From contig NZ_JAOQAH010000053.1 of the NCBI RefSeq assembly GCF_025963695.1, positions 1-64,000 on the forward strand: a stretch of 64,000 nucleotides of DNA. The letters are read 5' to 3'. The translations under genes and the position numbers were made by a program. Each line of letters starts with the position of its first letter. Within the stretch, counting starts at the first letter, position 1. The notes under the pieces were generated by a model, which made no database searches, was not told where the DNA came from, and saw only the letters and a program-made list of their open reading frames with translations. This document shows positions 33,060-42,393 of the stretch, one piece after another. The stretch is from Segetibacter sp. (lineage in GTDB: Bacteria > Bacteroidota > Bacteroidia > Chitinophagales > Chitinophagaceae).

Positions 33060-35477
33060 TTGATGAAAAACATATTGCTGCTTTTCCTGTCCTTTTCTTT
33101 CGCATCTGTAACCTTTTGTGCTGATACTTTGCGTGTCACCCCCATGCATCAGCCAAAAATGGAGCTCTTCTCATTAGCCGAAGTGCGCCTGCTCGACGGG
33201 GAGTTTAAGCACATTATGGATCTCACGCACAATTATCTTCTCACGCTCGATCCTGACCGTATGGCTTCCTGGTTCAGAAGAGAAGCCGGACTGGTGCCGA
33301 AAGCAAAGCCTTACCCGTTCTGGGAGTCGGAAGATGTGTGGGGCAAAGGACCGCTTGCAGGGCATATCATGGGTTTCTACCTGTCGTCGATGAGTATGAT
33401 GTACCAGAGCACCGGAGATACGGCGATTATCAGTAAACTTAAATACACCCTAAACGAATTAAAAGCCTGCCAGGATGCACAGGGCGATGGCTATCTTCTT
33501 GCGGTAATAAACGGGCGACACGTGTTTGAAGATGTAGTTGCAGGTAAGTTTACTACTTCCAATCCACTCATAAACGACAGCTGGGAGCCGGTGTATATTA
33601 TGAACAAAATAATGCTGGGTCTTTACGGCGTTTACACGCAGTGCAAGTTGCCCGTTGCCAAAGACATTTTTCTACAAATGGCAGATTGGTTTGGCGATTC
33701 TGTCCTTAATAAATTATCGCACGAACAGATACAAAAATTACTTGTTTGTGAGCATGGCTCGATAAACGAAAATTACATTAATGCCTACGAGTTGACGCAG
33801 GATAAAAAATACCTGGAATGGGCAAAAAAACTGAACGATGAAGACATGTGGGTGCCCCTCGCGCAAGGCAAAGACATCTTAGACGGCTGGCATGCTAATA
33901 CACAAATACCAAAGTTCACCGGTTTTGAGAACGTGTACAATTACACCGGAGAAAAGAAATATACCGATGCCGCAAGGTTTTTCTGGAAGACTGTAGTAAA
34001 CAAACATACCTGGGCTAATGGAGGCAACAGTACAGGAGAACATTTTTTTCCTGAAAGTGAATTTGAAAAACGGGTAATATGGCCCGGTGGCGCCGAGTCA
34101 TGCAACAGTGTAAACATGCTGCGATTAACTGAGCTCCTGTATAAAGATTATGCAGAACCCGAAAAAATAGATTATTACGAACGCGTATTGTACAATCATA
34201 TTCTGGCCAATTACGATCCTGAACGTGCAATGACCGTTTATTTTACTTCTATGCGACCCGGTCACTATAAAGTATATGGAACCGAGTATAACAGCTTCTG
34301 GTGTTGCACGGGCACGGGCTTCGAAAACCCCGCCAAGTTTGGCCAGATGATTTATTCCCACGACAACAATAGCTTGTATGTAAACTTATTTATTCCCTCT
34401 CGTGTGAACTGGCAGGAAAAAGGGGTCAGCCTAACTCAAATTACCCGTTTCCCCGATGAGGAAACTGCGGTGTATACGGTTAACGTAAAACAACCGGTTT
34501 CATTCTCGCTTAAGATCCGGCATCCGCATTGGGTGAATGTGGCAAACCTGGTAGTGCGGGTAAATGGTAAGATCTATAAAACAAATTCAACAGCAGGAGG
34601 TTTTGCCGAAATAAAGCGTGTATGGAAAACGGGTGACAAAGTAACCGTCGAACTACCCGGAAAGGTAGTAGTAAGTCCGCTTGTAGCCAGCAACAAATTT
34701 GTTTCGGTAACATACGGTCCACTGGTACTGGCCGCACAGATAGAAAACCACGGTTTAACAAAAGAAGATTTCTTCAGCGAAAGGCAAACGGTTGCAGCTA
34801 AAGAAATTCCGCTTTCCGAGGTGGCTGCATTTGCAGGAGACAGTGCTGCAATGGTAGCCGGTATCATTAAACAAAAAGGTGCTTCACTAGCTTTTACTAC
34901 GACGGCCGCAGTAACTGGCACCCCAGTGACACTAATGCCTTTTAACCGTATCCATTACAATCGTTACGCTCTTTATTTCAGGCATTACGACAATGCTGCC
35001 GCCTACCACCTCGAACAACAAAAAGTAAAAAGATTTGAGGAGATGATGCCGGCAATTGAGGAGGCAACCACTGATGCTGTTGTACCCGGAGACAAAGAAT
35101 CTGAGGAACAACACGGTTTTACAGCAGTAAATTCTTCTACTGGCGTGATGGGCAAATCCAAATGGCGAAATGCTTCCAATGGCGGGTATTTTATGTACAA
35201 CGCTAAATTATCTTCGTCGCCCACCCAGTCACTTTACCTTCTCTTTTATAAAAATACAAGGGGCAATAAATCTTTTGACGTTTTGGTAGACGGCAAACTC
35301 TTAAAAACAATTGACCAATCACAGTTGAACAAAGAAGGCACTGAAGAGTTTTATTCAGAGATAATCCATTTGCCTGCATCTCTTTTAACAGGTAAAGATC
35401 ATATAACCATCAAGTTTCAGGGAAGAGGAAAAAACGCTACGGCAGGTTTAATGGATTTGCGCATTGTAGTGCAATAA
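33060..35477 (+). CDS. GH127-family beta-L-arabinofuranosidase-like protein (DUF1680)
   Basis: The 805-residue protein has a signal peptide (to FCAD, residue about 20) and the DUF1680 (alpha/alpha)6 barrel. Conserved blocks are VWGKGPLAGHIMGFYLS (about 90-107), VCEHGSINENYINAYELT, GGNSTGEHFFPESEF and WCCTGTGFENPAKFGQMIY (about 418-436). The cysteines of CC and the glutamates of the GEHFF and CEHGS regions correspond to the Zn2+-bound, cysteine-nucleophile active site of GH127 enzymes. A C-terminal beta-sandwich (about 680-805) ends the chain. It probably removes beta-L-arabinofuranose from glycans outside or in the periplasm. Two consecutive ATGs start the frame. Longer than soluble GH127 enzymes because of the extra domain. 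Confidence 0.92.
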   Translation: MMKNILLLFLSFSFASVTFCADTLRVTPMHQPKMELFSLAEVRLLDGEFKHIMDLTHNYLLTLDPDRMASWFRREAGLVPKAKPYPFWESEDVWGKGPLAGHIMGFYLSSMSMMYQSTGDTAIISKLKYTLNELKACQDAQGDGYLLAVINGRHVFEDVVAGKFTTSNPLINDSWEPVYIMNKIMLGLYGVYTQCKLPVAKDIFLQMADWFGDSVLNKLSHEQIQKLLVCEHGSINENYINAYELTQDKKYLEWAKKLNDEDMWVPLAQGKDILDGWHANTQIPKFTGFENVYNYTGEKKYTDAARFFWKTVVNKHTWANGGNSTGEHFFPESEFEKRVIWPGGAESCNSVNMLRLTELLYKDYAEPEKIDYYERVLYNHILANYDPERAMTVYFTSMRPGHYKVYGTEYNSFWCCTGTGFENPAKFGQMIYSHDNNSLYVNLFIPSRVNWQEKGVSLTQITRFPDEETAVYTVNVKQPVSFSLKIRHPHWVNVANLVVRVNGKIYKTNSTAGGFAEIKRVWKTGDKVTVELPGKVVVSPLVASNKFVSVTYGPLVLAAQIENHGLTKEDFFSERQTVAAKEIPLSEVAAFAGDSAAMVAGIIKQKGASLAFTTTAAVTGTPVTLMPFNRIHYNRYALYFRHYDNAAAYHLEQQKVKRFEEMMPAIEEATTDAVVPGDKESEEQHGFTAVNSSTGVMGKSKWRNASNGGYFMYNAKLSSSPTQSLYLLFYKNTRGNKSFDVLVDGKLLKTIDQSQLNKEGTEEFYSEIIHLPASLLTGKDHITIKFQGRGKNATAGLMDLRIVVQ

Positions 35478-35521
35478 AAAATTCAAGTTTTTCCCGAAAG
35501 GTTATTTCGGCACTAGTGCCC

Positions 35522-35632
35522 TTAACTCGCTATGTTATGCTCTAGCAAGCTTTTCAATTCGAGCCTTTCGTCAGGGCTTAGGCTATAAACTGTCTCAACA
35601 ACTGTATTCAACCCGATATTTAAGTTGCTCAT
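35522..35632 (-). CDS. Small 36-residue frame, possible truncated antitoxin-like gene
   Basis: ATG at 35632 to TAA at 35522 encodes 36 residues with LSPDERLELKSLLEHNIAS at the end. An AGGAAAG sequence precedes the start at a good distance. The helical, ELK-rich ending resembles the first part of small antitoxin-like proteins in Bacteroidota, which usually continue further. I read it as either a genuine microprotein or the cut-off start of a lost gene. It is the only candidate in the 580-bp gap 35478-36057. A weak CCGAAA/TTTCGG hairpin (35494-35510) follows the GH127 stop. Confidence 0.35.
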   Translation of the reverse strand: MSNLNIGLNTVVETVYSLSPDERLELKSLLEHNIAS

Positions 35633-36057
35633 AACTTTCCTTTGATCAAAGATTGATCATTTCGATTACTTAATTGATTTTATGCCCGCGTTTGTGTTCT
35701 TCGAAGCGCGGCTGGTGAAGGGAGTTAACACCTTTCACCCTGGCGTAGGCAAAAGCTCTACACTTGGCAGACTTCCTGCTAACCCTACAGATTTTGGTCA
35801 AAAGACACAACAACGGCTTTGCTGTCAAAATCCGGCCATCCAATTACTGCGGATGTAAGTGGTGCAAACGGTACCTAAAAGGGTGTGCGATTTTTTCCCG
35901 GTAAGATTAAGGTTGATTGCAAACAGCAAGTAAAGAGTTAGCAGAAGCGATAAGGCAATATGCTTTCAGAAGCAAAATAAATTGCACGCCCTTCCGGTTC
36001 AGACGGATGTAATAGGCGTCTTTTCTTCACTGCTTACAGAAACAAACAGTGTAATCT

Positions 36058-36696
36058 TTATTTCAACGGTTCACCAACAGCGACCTTACAATCGTGACCT
36101 GGCTGACCATGTGCAGGATTAAGTCGGGCTGTTGCTTTTGACGCATCTTGTGAAAGTGTTGGAAACATTGCAGTTGGTGATTGTACCGCGGGCTGGGTAT
36201 TTACTGGGGGTTGTTTTTGGGTAGCGGCGGTTGGAACAGGTGTGCTTAATGATGCACCGACGGCAATATCGCAACGATGGCCTGGCATGCCATGAGCGGG
36301 ATTAAGCCCTGCTGAACTTTTTGAAGGAGTAGCAGGTGCTGAAGAAGGTAATGCCGCAGCAGATCCTTGTACCGGGGGTTGTGAAACTAAGGGTTGATTT
36401 TGTGGTGCCGATGCCGGTGCATTAAGTGGAGCACCAACTGCCAACTCGCAGCGATGACCTGGTACACCGTGAGCCGGGTTCAATGCTGCCACAGGCAGGG
36501 CTGCCGATGAATTTACATTAGCCCCTGATTGAAAAACAGACTGATTACCTGATTTATTTTCCGCATTCTCTTGCTTATTCGAAGGGAACTCCAGGGGTTT
36601 TGACTGCGAATTAGAATAATTGTAGCCCGGCGGATTACCGCATGAACAAATGGAAGCAACAACGATAAAGCCTAGCGCATAAATAAATATTTTCAT
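36058..36696 (-). CDS. Lipoprotein with three HGxPGHxC repeats
   Basis: The product from ATG 36696 (212 residues) is a lipoprotein (VVASICSCGN). It is built of three copies of LNPAHGxPGHxCxxAVGxPL (near residues 73-92, 135-154 and 192-211), joined by linkers rich in Ala, Pro, Gln, Ser and Thr. Each unit has two histidines and one cysteine. Single units of this kind occur in several Bacteroidota proteins, with no function I know. The fixed His/Cys pattern suggests metal or haem binding; this is inference. The frame could begin three codons earlier. It has no operon partner. The 480-bp region upstream (36697-37177) has no supported gene apart from a form A repeat at its far end. Confidence 0.8.
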   Translation of the reverse strand: MKIFIYALGFIVVASICSCGNPPGYNYSNSQSKPLEFPSNKQENAENKSGNQSVFQSGANVNSSAALPVAALNPAHGVPGHRCELAVGAPLNAPASAPQNQPLVSQPPVQGSAAALPSSAPATPSKSSAGLNPAHGMPGHRCDIAVGASLSTPVPTAATQKQPPVNTQPAVQSPTAMFPTLSQDASKATARLNPAHGQPGHDCKVAVGEPLK

Positions 36697-37119
36697 TTTG
36701 TACATTTTATGGTTTTGTGGTAATTGTAACGATTTACTTAAAGCTGCCCCGCACAGTGGGCAATTTGTAATGTTTCTTAAACGATTGATTGATGCGGTAA
36801 TTGTATTTGGTTATTTCTTAAGCAATATAAGAATAGCGTTTCATACATTTTTTGCCGAAAATGGGTAACAAGGTAATATTACCTGGGCTGTTAGTTAAAC
36901 TTCTTGTGTTGGCTTCCAATTTTATCTTAGGAGCTTCAGCAACAGACCCTTGTACAACTACCGTTATGGTAGTTCATTTTTCTTCAAAGGTAGACTGTGG
37001 TGAATTTACAGAGTTATTAAATGTCCTTCGAAAAACCAGATTAAAAGGTATGCGTGGGTTGAGGATAGTACAATTATAATGGGTAGTGCAAAACACTGAT
37101 TGCTGATTTTAGCACCACA

Positions 37120-37148
37120 GTAAAAGTGAGTGACACAACGATGTTGAA
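37120..37148 (+). repeat. Dimorphic interspersed repeat, form A (copy 7)
   Basis: GTAAAAGTGAGTGACACAAC followed by GATGTTGAA. It lies 29 bp past the stop of the paoC-like gene (37178, minus strand). The CCAGCCGGCTACC then A-run module lies between, a clear example of the composite. Confidence 0.9.
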
Positions 37149-37177
37149 AAGAATATCCAGCCGGCTACCAAAAAAAA

Positions 37178-39298
37178 TTACAACAACTTGTCGGGCGTTA
37201 TTGGCAAATCTCTCACCCTTTTTCCTGTGGCGTTGAAAATTGCGTTGGCAACTGCGCCCGCTACACCTACGATGCCTACTTCACCGATCCCTTTTACGCC
37301 TAGTTTATTAGGAATGGTATCTTTTTCATCAATAAAAATCGTATCAATGGTTCCGATATCGAGGTTGGAGGGAACGTGGTAATCGGCCAGGGAGCGGGTT
37401 ACGAAATTGCCCCAGCGAGGGTCAAGAACAGACTCTTCGGTTAAAGCCATTCCAATACCCCATACGTTTCCACCTATAATTTGAGAACGCGCGGTTTTTG
37501 GATTTAGAATTTTGCCTGCACCGGTTACGGCAAGGAAACGATGAACTTTGACCATCCCCGTTTGGCTGTTTACCCAAACTTCTGCAAAGTTTGCATTAAA
37601 GCTGTGCGAGGAATAACTACCAGCGTCAGCCGGCGCTTTGGCATCTGCCCGGGTTTCAAATTTGGTAAGGTTTTCACTTACCATTAGGTGGGCAGCGGTT
37701 GGGCGCACAAAAAACTGTTTACTTGATTTACTGATTAACTCGTTCGTAATTTTTTCGCAGGCATCATTGACGGCGTTGCAAAAACTTGCGGCACCCACCG
37801 AACCCACTGATCCGGCAGCAGGGGGCAAAGTAGAATCGCCTATTTTAACGGTGATTTTATTAACGGCCAAACCGAGTGCATCTGAAGCTGTTTGTGCAAT
37901 AATAGTGTTCGTTCCGGTTCCCAAATCGGATGCTGCCAGTTCTATCGTTGCTTTTACGTCGTTGCCTTTGCGGGTTAATCTTACTATTGCAGATGAGTTT
38001 TGCTGGCGTGCAGGGTAAGTTCCGCAAGCAACGCCGTAACCAATTAAATACTCGCCCTGTTGATTTTGGCGAGGTTCTATTTTTCGCTTTTCCCAGCCAA
38101 ACGCTTTTGCACCTTCCTGTAAACATTGCACTGTGGTGCGTGATGACCATGGCTTTCCGTTAGAGGGATCTTTTGCTGGTTCGTTTTTTAGCCGGAACTG
38201 GATCGGATCCATTTTAAGCTGGTAAGCAAGTTCGTCTATAGCCGACTCAAGCGCAAAACTTCCGGTAGACTTACCAGGGCCGCGGGTGTACGTTGGAATA
38301 ATGATATTCATCGGGACTACCCTGTAAGAAATAAGTGAATTAGGCACTTCGTACATCACCTTCGAGCAGTCCCCGCAGGGCTCCACAAACTCGTTGCTCA
38401 TGGCACAGTGCGTACTTGTCTCATGTGCTAGTGCCGTTAGCTTCCCGTCTTTTGTTGCTGCAAGCCGGATCTTCTGGTGATTTTTTTGTCGAAGCCCAAC
38501 AGAATTAAACATCTGCTGACGGGTAAGCGCAAGTTTTACAGGACGATTGACTGCCCTGGCTGCGATTGCTGTTAGCACCAGGTTTGCCCATTGCCCTCCT
38601 TTAGAGCCAAAACCACCACCGATAAACGGGGTGACAATACGAACCTTTTCAGTCTCGATGCCCAGTGTTGAAGCGGCAGCTGCCTGTGCTCCGTTTACTA
38701 TTTGCGAACCATTGTATAAAGTCACCTTTTCTCCTTCCCAAACCGCCACGGTTGAGTGGGTTTCCATTGGGTGATGGTGCTCGATAGGTGTTTCATAAAT
38801 GGCTTCTATTTTAAACTCAGCATTACGAAAAGCAGTATCAACATCGCCGCGAACAGCATCAGGATTGCCTTTTGGTAAAACAGCTTCTTTTTGGTGCTTT
38901 GTAAAGTCGACTTTTGGCTCCGCCTTTTCGTAACTTACTTTTATCAGCCGTGTCGCGTATCGGGCCTGTTCAAACGTCTCGGCCACCACCAGTCCAATGT
39001 GTTGCCCATACCATTCAATAGTTGGGCTTTGCAGTAATGCACCTCCGCGAATACCTCCTTTTTCATTTAGTTTAGGTGCATTTTTATGTGTAATTACCGC
39101 TAGCACGCCCGGTGCTTTTTCTGCTTCGGTGGTTTCTATATCGGTTATTTTGCCTGCTGCAATGGTGCTTTTAAAAATTACCGCGTGCGCTGTATTTTTC
39201 AACACATAATCGGTTGCATAAGAGGCTGCACCGGTTACTTTTAAAAGGCCGTCCACACGGTTTATGGCCTGGCCGATAGATTTATTTGGTTCACTCAT
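37178..39298 (-). CDS. paoC: Molybdenum hydroxylase large subunit (PaoC-like)
   Basis: The 706-residue subunit belongs to the xanthine dehydrogenase family and carries the molybdopterin-cytosine-dinucleotide site. ATDYVLKNTAHAVIFKSTIAAGKI is in the N-terminal domain. GGGFGSKGG (about residues 227-235) binds the cofactor, and the base glutamate is in VKGIGEVG near the C-terminus (about residue 673). Subunit order paoA-paoB-paoC on one strand matches the E. coli periplasmic aldehyde oxidase PaoABC, which oxidises aromatic aldehydes. Substrate here is inferred only. The maturation chaperone paoD is not seen. It is the last gene of the operon, 111 bp after paoB. Confidence 0.93.
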   Translation of the reverse strand: MSEPNKSIGQAINRVDGLLKVTGAASYATDYVLKNTAHAVIFKSTIAAGKITDIETTEAEKAPGVLAVITHKNAPKLNEKGGIRGGALLQSPTIEWYGQHIGLVVAETFEQARYATRLIKVSYEKAEPKVDFTKHQKEAVLPKGNPDAVRGDVDTAFRNAEFKIEAIYETPIEHHHPMETHSTVAVWEGEKVTLYNGSQIVNGAQAAAASTLGIETEKVRIVTPFIGGGFGSKGGQWANLVLTAIAARAVNRPVKLALTRQQMFNSVGLRQKNHQKIRLAATKDGKLTALAHETSTHCAMSNEFVEPCGDCSKVMYEVPNSLISYRVVPMNIIIPTYTRGPGKSTGSFALESAIDELAYQLKMDPIQFRLKNEPAKDPSNGKPWSSRTTVQCLQEGAKAFGWEKRKIEPRQNQQGEYLIGYGVACGTYPARQQNSSAIVRLTRKGNDVKATIELAASDLGTGTNTIIAQTASDALGLAVNKITVKIGDSTLPPAAGSVGSVGAASFCNAVNDACEKITNELISKSSKQFFVRPTAAHLMVSENLTKFETRADAKAPADAGSYSSHSFNANFAEVWVNSQTGMVKVHRFLAVTGAGKILNPKTARSQIIGGNVWGIGMALTEESVLDPRWGNFVTRSLADYHVPSNLDIGTIDTIFIDEKDTIPNKLGVKGIGEVGIVGVAGAVANAIFNATGKRVRDLPITPDKLL

Positions 39299-39409
39299 CT
39301 TGTTTTGAATTTTATTATGGGCGATGCTGTTTTTACGCCAAAACGCAAAGAGGCAAAGAAGAAACAGGTAGCTTTAAGTCTTTGCTCATTTTGACTTCTT
39401 TGAAACTTC

Positions 39410-40420
39410 TTAACCCGCTTTCCCTCCATTCATTGCTTTTGTCAGCGCCAGCACAATCGCTCTCGTGCCTAATTCAATTTTATATTTGTTATGTTCAAGT
39501 GGTTTTGCCTGTTTCATTTCCATTTCAGCAGCCTGCCTGAAATTCGTTTCGGTCGCTTCTTTTCCTGCAAGGAATTTTTCAGCTTCATAGGCGCGCCACG
39601 GCTTATGCGCCACTCCACCCATAGCTACCCGCGCTTGTTTTATTTGATTGCCACTCATTTCGATTGCTGCAGCTACCGAAACAAGGGCAAAAGCATAACT
39701 AGCCCGATCCCTGACTTTTAGATAATAGGACTTATTGGCAAAATTATTTTTAGGAATTTCAATGGAGGTGACCATCTCTCCGTGCGCCAGGTTATTGTCT
39801 TTTTGAGGGGTGTCACCAGGCAAGCGGTGATAATCGGCAAAAGGGATGCTGCGTGTTTGTCCGTTAGAACCTTGCACTTTTACAACTGCGTCGAGGGCAA
39901 CAAGGGCAACGCACATATCAGAAGGATGAACTGCCACGCAACTTTCTGACCAACCAAAAACAGCATGCATGCGATTAATGCCTTGCAATGCCCCGCACCC
40001 CGATCCGGGTTCACGTTTATTGCAGGGCATGGAGACTTCATAAAAATAAGGGCAGCGCGTACGTTGGTTAAGATTACCGCCATTGGTTGCCATATTACGA
40101 ATTTGTGCAGATGCTCCGGCAAGAATTGCCTGCGTTATAAGCGGGAAGTTTTGACGGATTAGCGGGTGGTTGGCCGTTTCCGTATTTTTTCCAAGCCCTC
40201 CAATAGATATACCTCCTTTGTTAACGCCTTCAGTCACCGGTTTAACCAGGGCCAGGGCTAACCTGGTTATATCTACCAGCTCGTCCGGCCGCTCCACATC
40301 CTCCTTCATCAGATCAAGAATGTTTGTGCCTCCTGCAAGAAACTTTGCACGGGGATTAGCCATCAAAAGATGAGTGGCAGCCTTTACATTGGTTGTTGAA
40401 GAATATTTAAAAGGTCTCAT
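39410..40420 (-). CDS. paoB: Molybdenum hydroxylase FAD subunit (PaoB-like)
   Basis: The 336-residue FAD subunit starts at ATG 40420 (MRPFKYSSTTNV); a frame reaching 40474 would overlap paoA. AKFLAGGTNILDLMKEDVERP (about 28-48) binds FAD, and MATNGGNLNQRTRCPYFYE precedes a cysteine-rich insertion. In that insertion PCNKREPGSGCGALQG and GWSESCVAVHPSDMC provide the ligands of an extra 4Fe-4S cluster. That insertion is the mark of the PaoB branch and is absent from ordinary xanthine dehydrogenase subunits. It lies between paoA (22 bp) and paoC. Confidence 0.92.
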   Translation of the reverse strand: MRPFKYSSTTNVKAATHLLMANPRAKFLAGGTNILDLMKEDVERPDELVDITRLALALVKPVTEGVNKGGISIGGLGKNTETANHPLIRQNFPLITQAILAGASAQIRNMATNGGNLNQRTRCPYFYEVSMPCNKREPGSGCGALQGINRMHAVFGWSESCVAVHPSDMCVALVALDAVVKVQGSNGQTRSIPFADYHRLPGDTPQKDNNLAHGEMVTSIEIPKNNFANKSYYLKVRDRASYAFALVSVAAAIEMSGNQIKQARVAMGGVAHKPWRAYEAEKFLAGKEATETNFRQAAEMEMKQAKPLEHNKYKIELGTRAIVLALTKAMNGGKAG

Positions 40421-40442
40421 TAAATGTTTTTTTGGGGATGCG

Positions 40443-41249
40443 TTAGATTTGGGTTGATTCCTTTTGATCAACAAAGTGCCAGTTTTGCGCTACCGCTTTT
40501 CCGGTGTGTACTTCGCGAATGGCATCTACAATATTGGGATAAGCACCACAGCGGCAGATATTTCCCGACATCCGTTCCCGGATTTCAGAATCTGAAAGTT
40601 GAAGTGGACCTGCTTTTAAACGTACATCCGGCGTAACATAACTTACTTCCCCGTTTTTGGCTTCGCTCATTAAAGCTACTGCCGAGCAGATCTGCCCAGG
40701 GGTACAGTATCCGCATTGGAAGCCGTCGTGTTTAATAAACGCAGCCTGAATAGGGTGAAGCTCTCCACCCTTAGCTAAACCTTCGATAGTTGTTACGGAT
40801 TTATTTGTGCAACTAGCTGCAAGCGTGAGGCACGACAACACGCGTTTTCCATCGACAATGACAGTGCAGGCGCCACATTGACCATGGTCGCAACCTTTTT
40901 TTGAACCGGTTAGCTGCAACCTTTCGCGAAGGGTATCAAGCAAAGTCATTCTTGAATCAACATCTAGAGACTTCCTTACACCGTTTACTCTAAAAGCAAC
41001 ATTAACGCTGTTTTCCAGGTTAATTGGTAGTTCTGCGTTTAATGGTTCGTGTAATGAACCTGCGAATGTTTCTTTGCCAAACATTTGCATGGCAAGTATT
41101 CCGCCACCAGCCATCGTTATTTGTTTGAGGAAACTGCGGCGGGCTTCGTTAAAATCTGATAGCTCGTTCTGGTCTTCACACAGGAGTTGCCCAAAAAGTT
41201 GTTTTTCATCCTCCGTTAATTCCTGGTCCGAATTTTCTTCCGTCATCAT
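40443..41249 (-). CDS. paoA: Molybdenum hydroxylase 2Fe-2S subunit with Tat signal (PaoA-like)
   Basis: The 268-residue subunit has a twin-arginine export signal (ARRSFLKQITMAGGG, about residues 36-50). This implies that the folded complex is moved to the periplasm with its cofactors. The first 2Fe-2S cluster has C-x4-C-x2-C in KKGCDHGQCGACTV and a fourth cysteine in RVLSCLTLA. The second is GFQCGYCTPG with MSGNICRCGAY. An acidic leader of about 35 residues precedes the Tat motif, unusually long for such a signal. It is the first gene of the paoABC-like set. No regulator is adjacent. Confidence 0.93.
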   Translation of the reverse strand: MMTEENSDQELTEDEKQLFGQLLCEDQNELSDFNEARRSFLKQITMAGGGILAMQMFGKETFAGSLHEPLNAELPINLENSVNVAFRVNGVRKSLDVDSRMTLLDTLRERLQLTGSKKGCDHGQCGACTVIVDGKRVLSCLTLAASCTNKSVTTIEGLAKGGELHPIQAAFIKHDGFQCGYCTPGQICSAVALMSEAKNGEVSYVTPDVRLKAGPLQLSDSEIRERMSGNICRCGAYPNIVDAIREVHTGKAVAQNWHFVDQKESTQI

Positions 41250-41468
41250 AGATATTCTTTTTACAAGTACAGTATTTAAAGCTAAGGAATTTCAGGTTTT
41301 ATGTAACCAACAAACTCTGGCTGATTTATTAATTGTATTGTTACCGGACCGATATAAGAAGGTGAGTAAGTTGTACAAATATGAATACGTAATTAAACAA
41401 GAAAGCCGGCGGGAGATTATCCTGCCAGCTTCTATATAACAACCGGACTTCAAAAAGTTTAAATAATT

Positions 41469-42149
41469 TTAAAATAAAAGTTCTTCTTCCATTACAGCAT
41501 CCTGTACTTCTGCCCTGATTTGTTCTGGTAACTCTGTATAGGTCATGTCTATTAATGCATCGAACACACATGCTGGCAAGGTTTGTTGTACTGCCTGTAA
41601 CCAGCTTATGGCTTCTGCTTTGTTAATACTGCGTAACATCCATTTTGCACTAAGCATTTTTTCTTCCGGTGGTATGGCTGCAGTAAGCCTTTCATTTAGT
41701 TCAAGTAACTGCTGGTCGGTGTAATTAGCCCATAAAACACGATTGATTTCTATTTCTTCTTTCGACATATGGCTGATGTTAATGACCAGGAAATCGCGGA
41801 ATGATTTGCTGATGCACGAGCCGCAGTTTATTCGTTCTTCACTTGTTTGCAGGGAACGATACATGGTAATCAGCGTTTGGAGACGGTTTCCTATTTTAGC
41901 ATTGGCCACGTGTTCTTTTTCAAATGCCTCCACAAGTTCAGGTTCGAAAGCTTCGATTGCAGGCAGTATAAAAACATCTTCATAATAAGCGTGTTGCTCT
42001 AATTGGCGAACAACCGATTTTACTTTTGCAAGGACCGCCTCCGCTTCATCTACATCTGCAAAATAAGTTTGTTGTAGTGTTAACGCTGCATCGTACATCA
42101 TTGCACGGAGCGCTTTATGAATCAGGTTGAATGAATTAAGGCGTTGCAT
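41469..42149 (-). CDS. Hemerythrin-like domain protein
   Basis: The 226-residue protein is a helical bundle with iron ligands in the hemerythrin pattern. H11 lies in NLIHKALR, H53 and E57 in QHAYYEDVF, a histidine near 80 in FEKEHVANAK, and one near 127 in ISHMSKEEIEIN. The C-terminal 80 residues extend beyond a simple hemerythrin domain, with TELPEQIRAEVQDAVMEEELLF at the end. It could bind a di-iron centre for oxygen, nitric oxide or redox sensing; the role cannot be determined. It stands upstream of the paoABC-like set on the same strand, 219 bp away. There is no signal peptide. Confidence 0.85.
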   Translation of the reverse strand: MQRLNSFNLIHKALRAMMYDAALTLQQTYFADVDEAEAVLAKVKSVVRQLEQHAYYEDVFILPAIEAFEPELVEAFEKEHVANAKIGNRLQTLITMYRSLQTSEERINCGSCISKSFRDFLVINISHMSKEEIEINRVLWANYTDQQLLELNERLTAAIPPEEKMLSAKWMLRSINKAEAISWLQAVQQTLPACVFDALIDMTYTELPEQIRAEVQDAVMEEELLF

Positions 42150-42393
42150 AAGAAGTTCCTTTTTGTTTTAGTTTTTTTGATTTGGTGAACCAAAATTGTA
42201 ACGTGAAACAAAAAAATGCAATTGCAAAGCGTATGAGTTGTAGCAACCCGGGATAGGCGGTCAAAAAGGATGAGGCAAGAAGCGAATTTTGTGCTTCGAA
42301 AAATGACTGCTATAATGCCTTACACTTAAAAAGTAATAGTTTCATTGAAATAGAAAAGCATCGGTAAATGCAACAAAGCGCTTTGTTTTCGGG

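Noticed and set aside
36852-37079. 75-residue plus-strand frame upstream of the HGxPGHxC lipoprotein
   Set aside because: The hydrophobic start is suggestive, but there are no family features and no convincing start signal.
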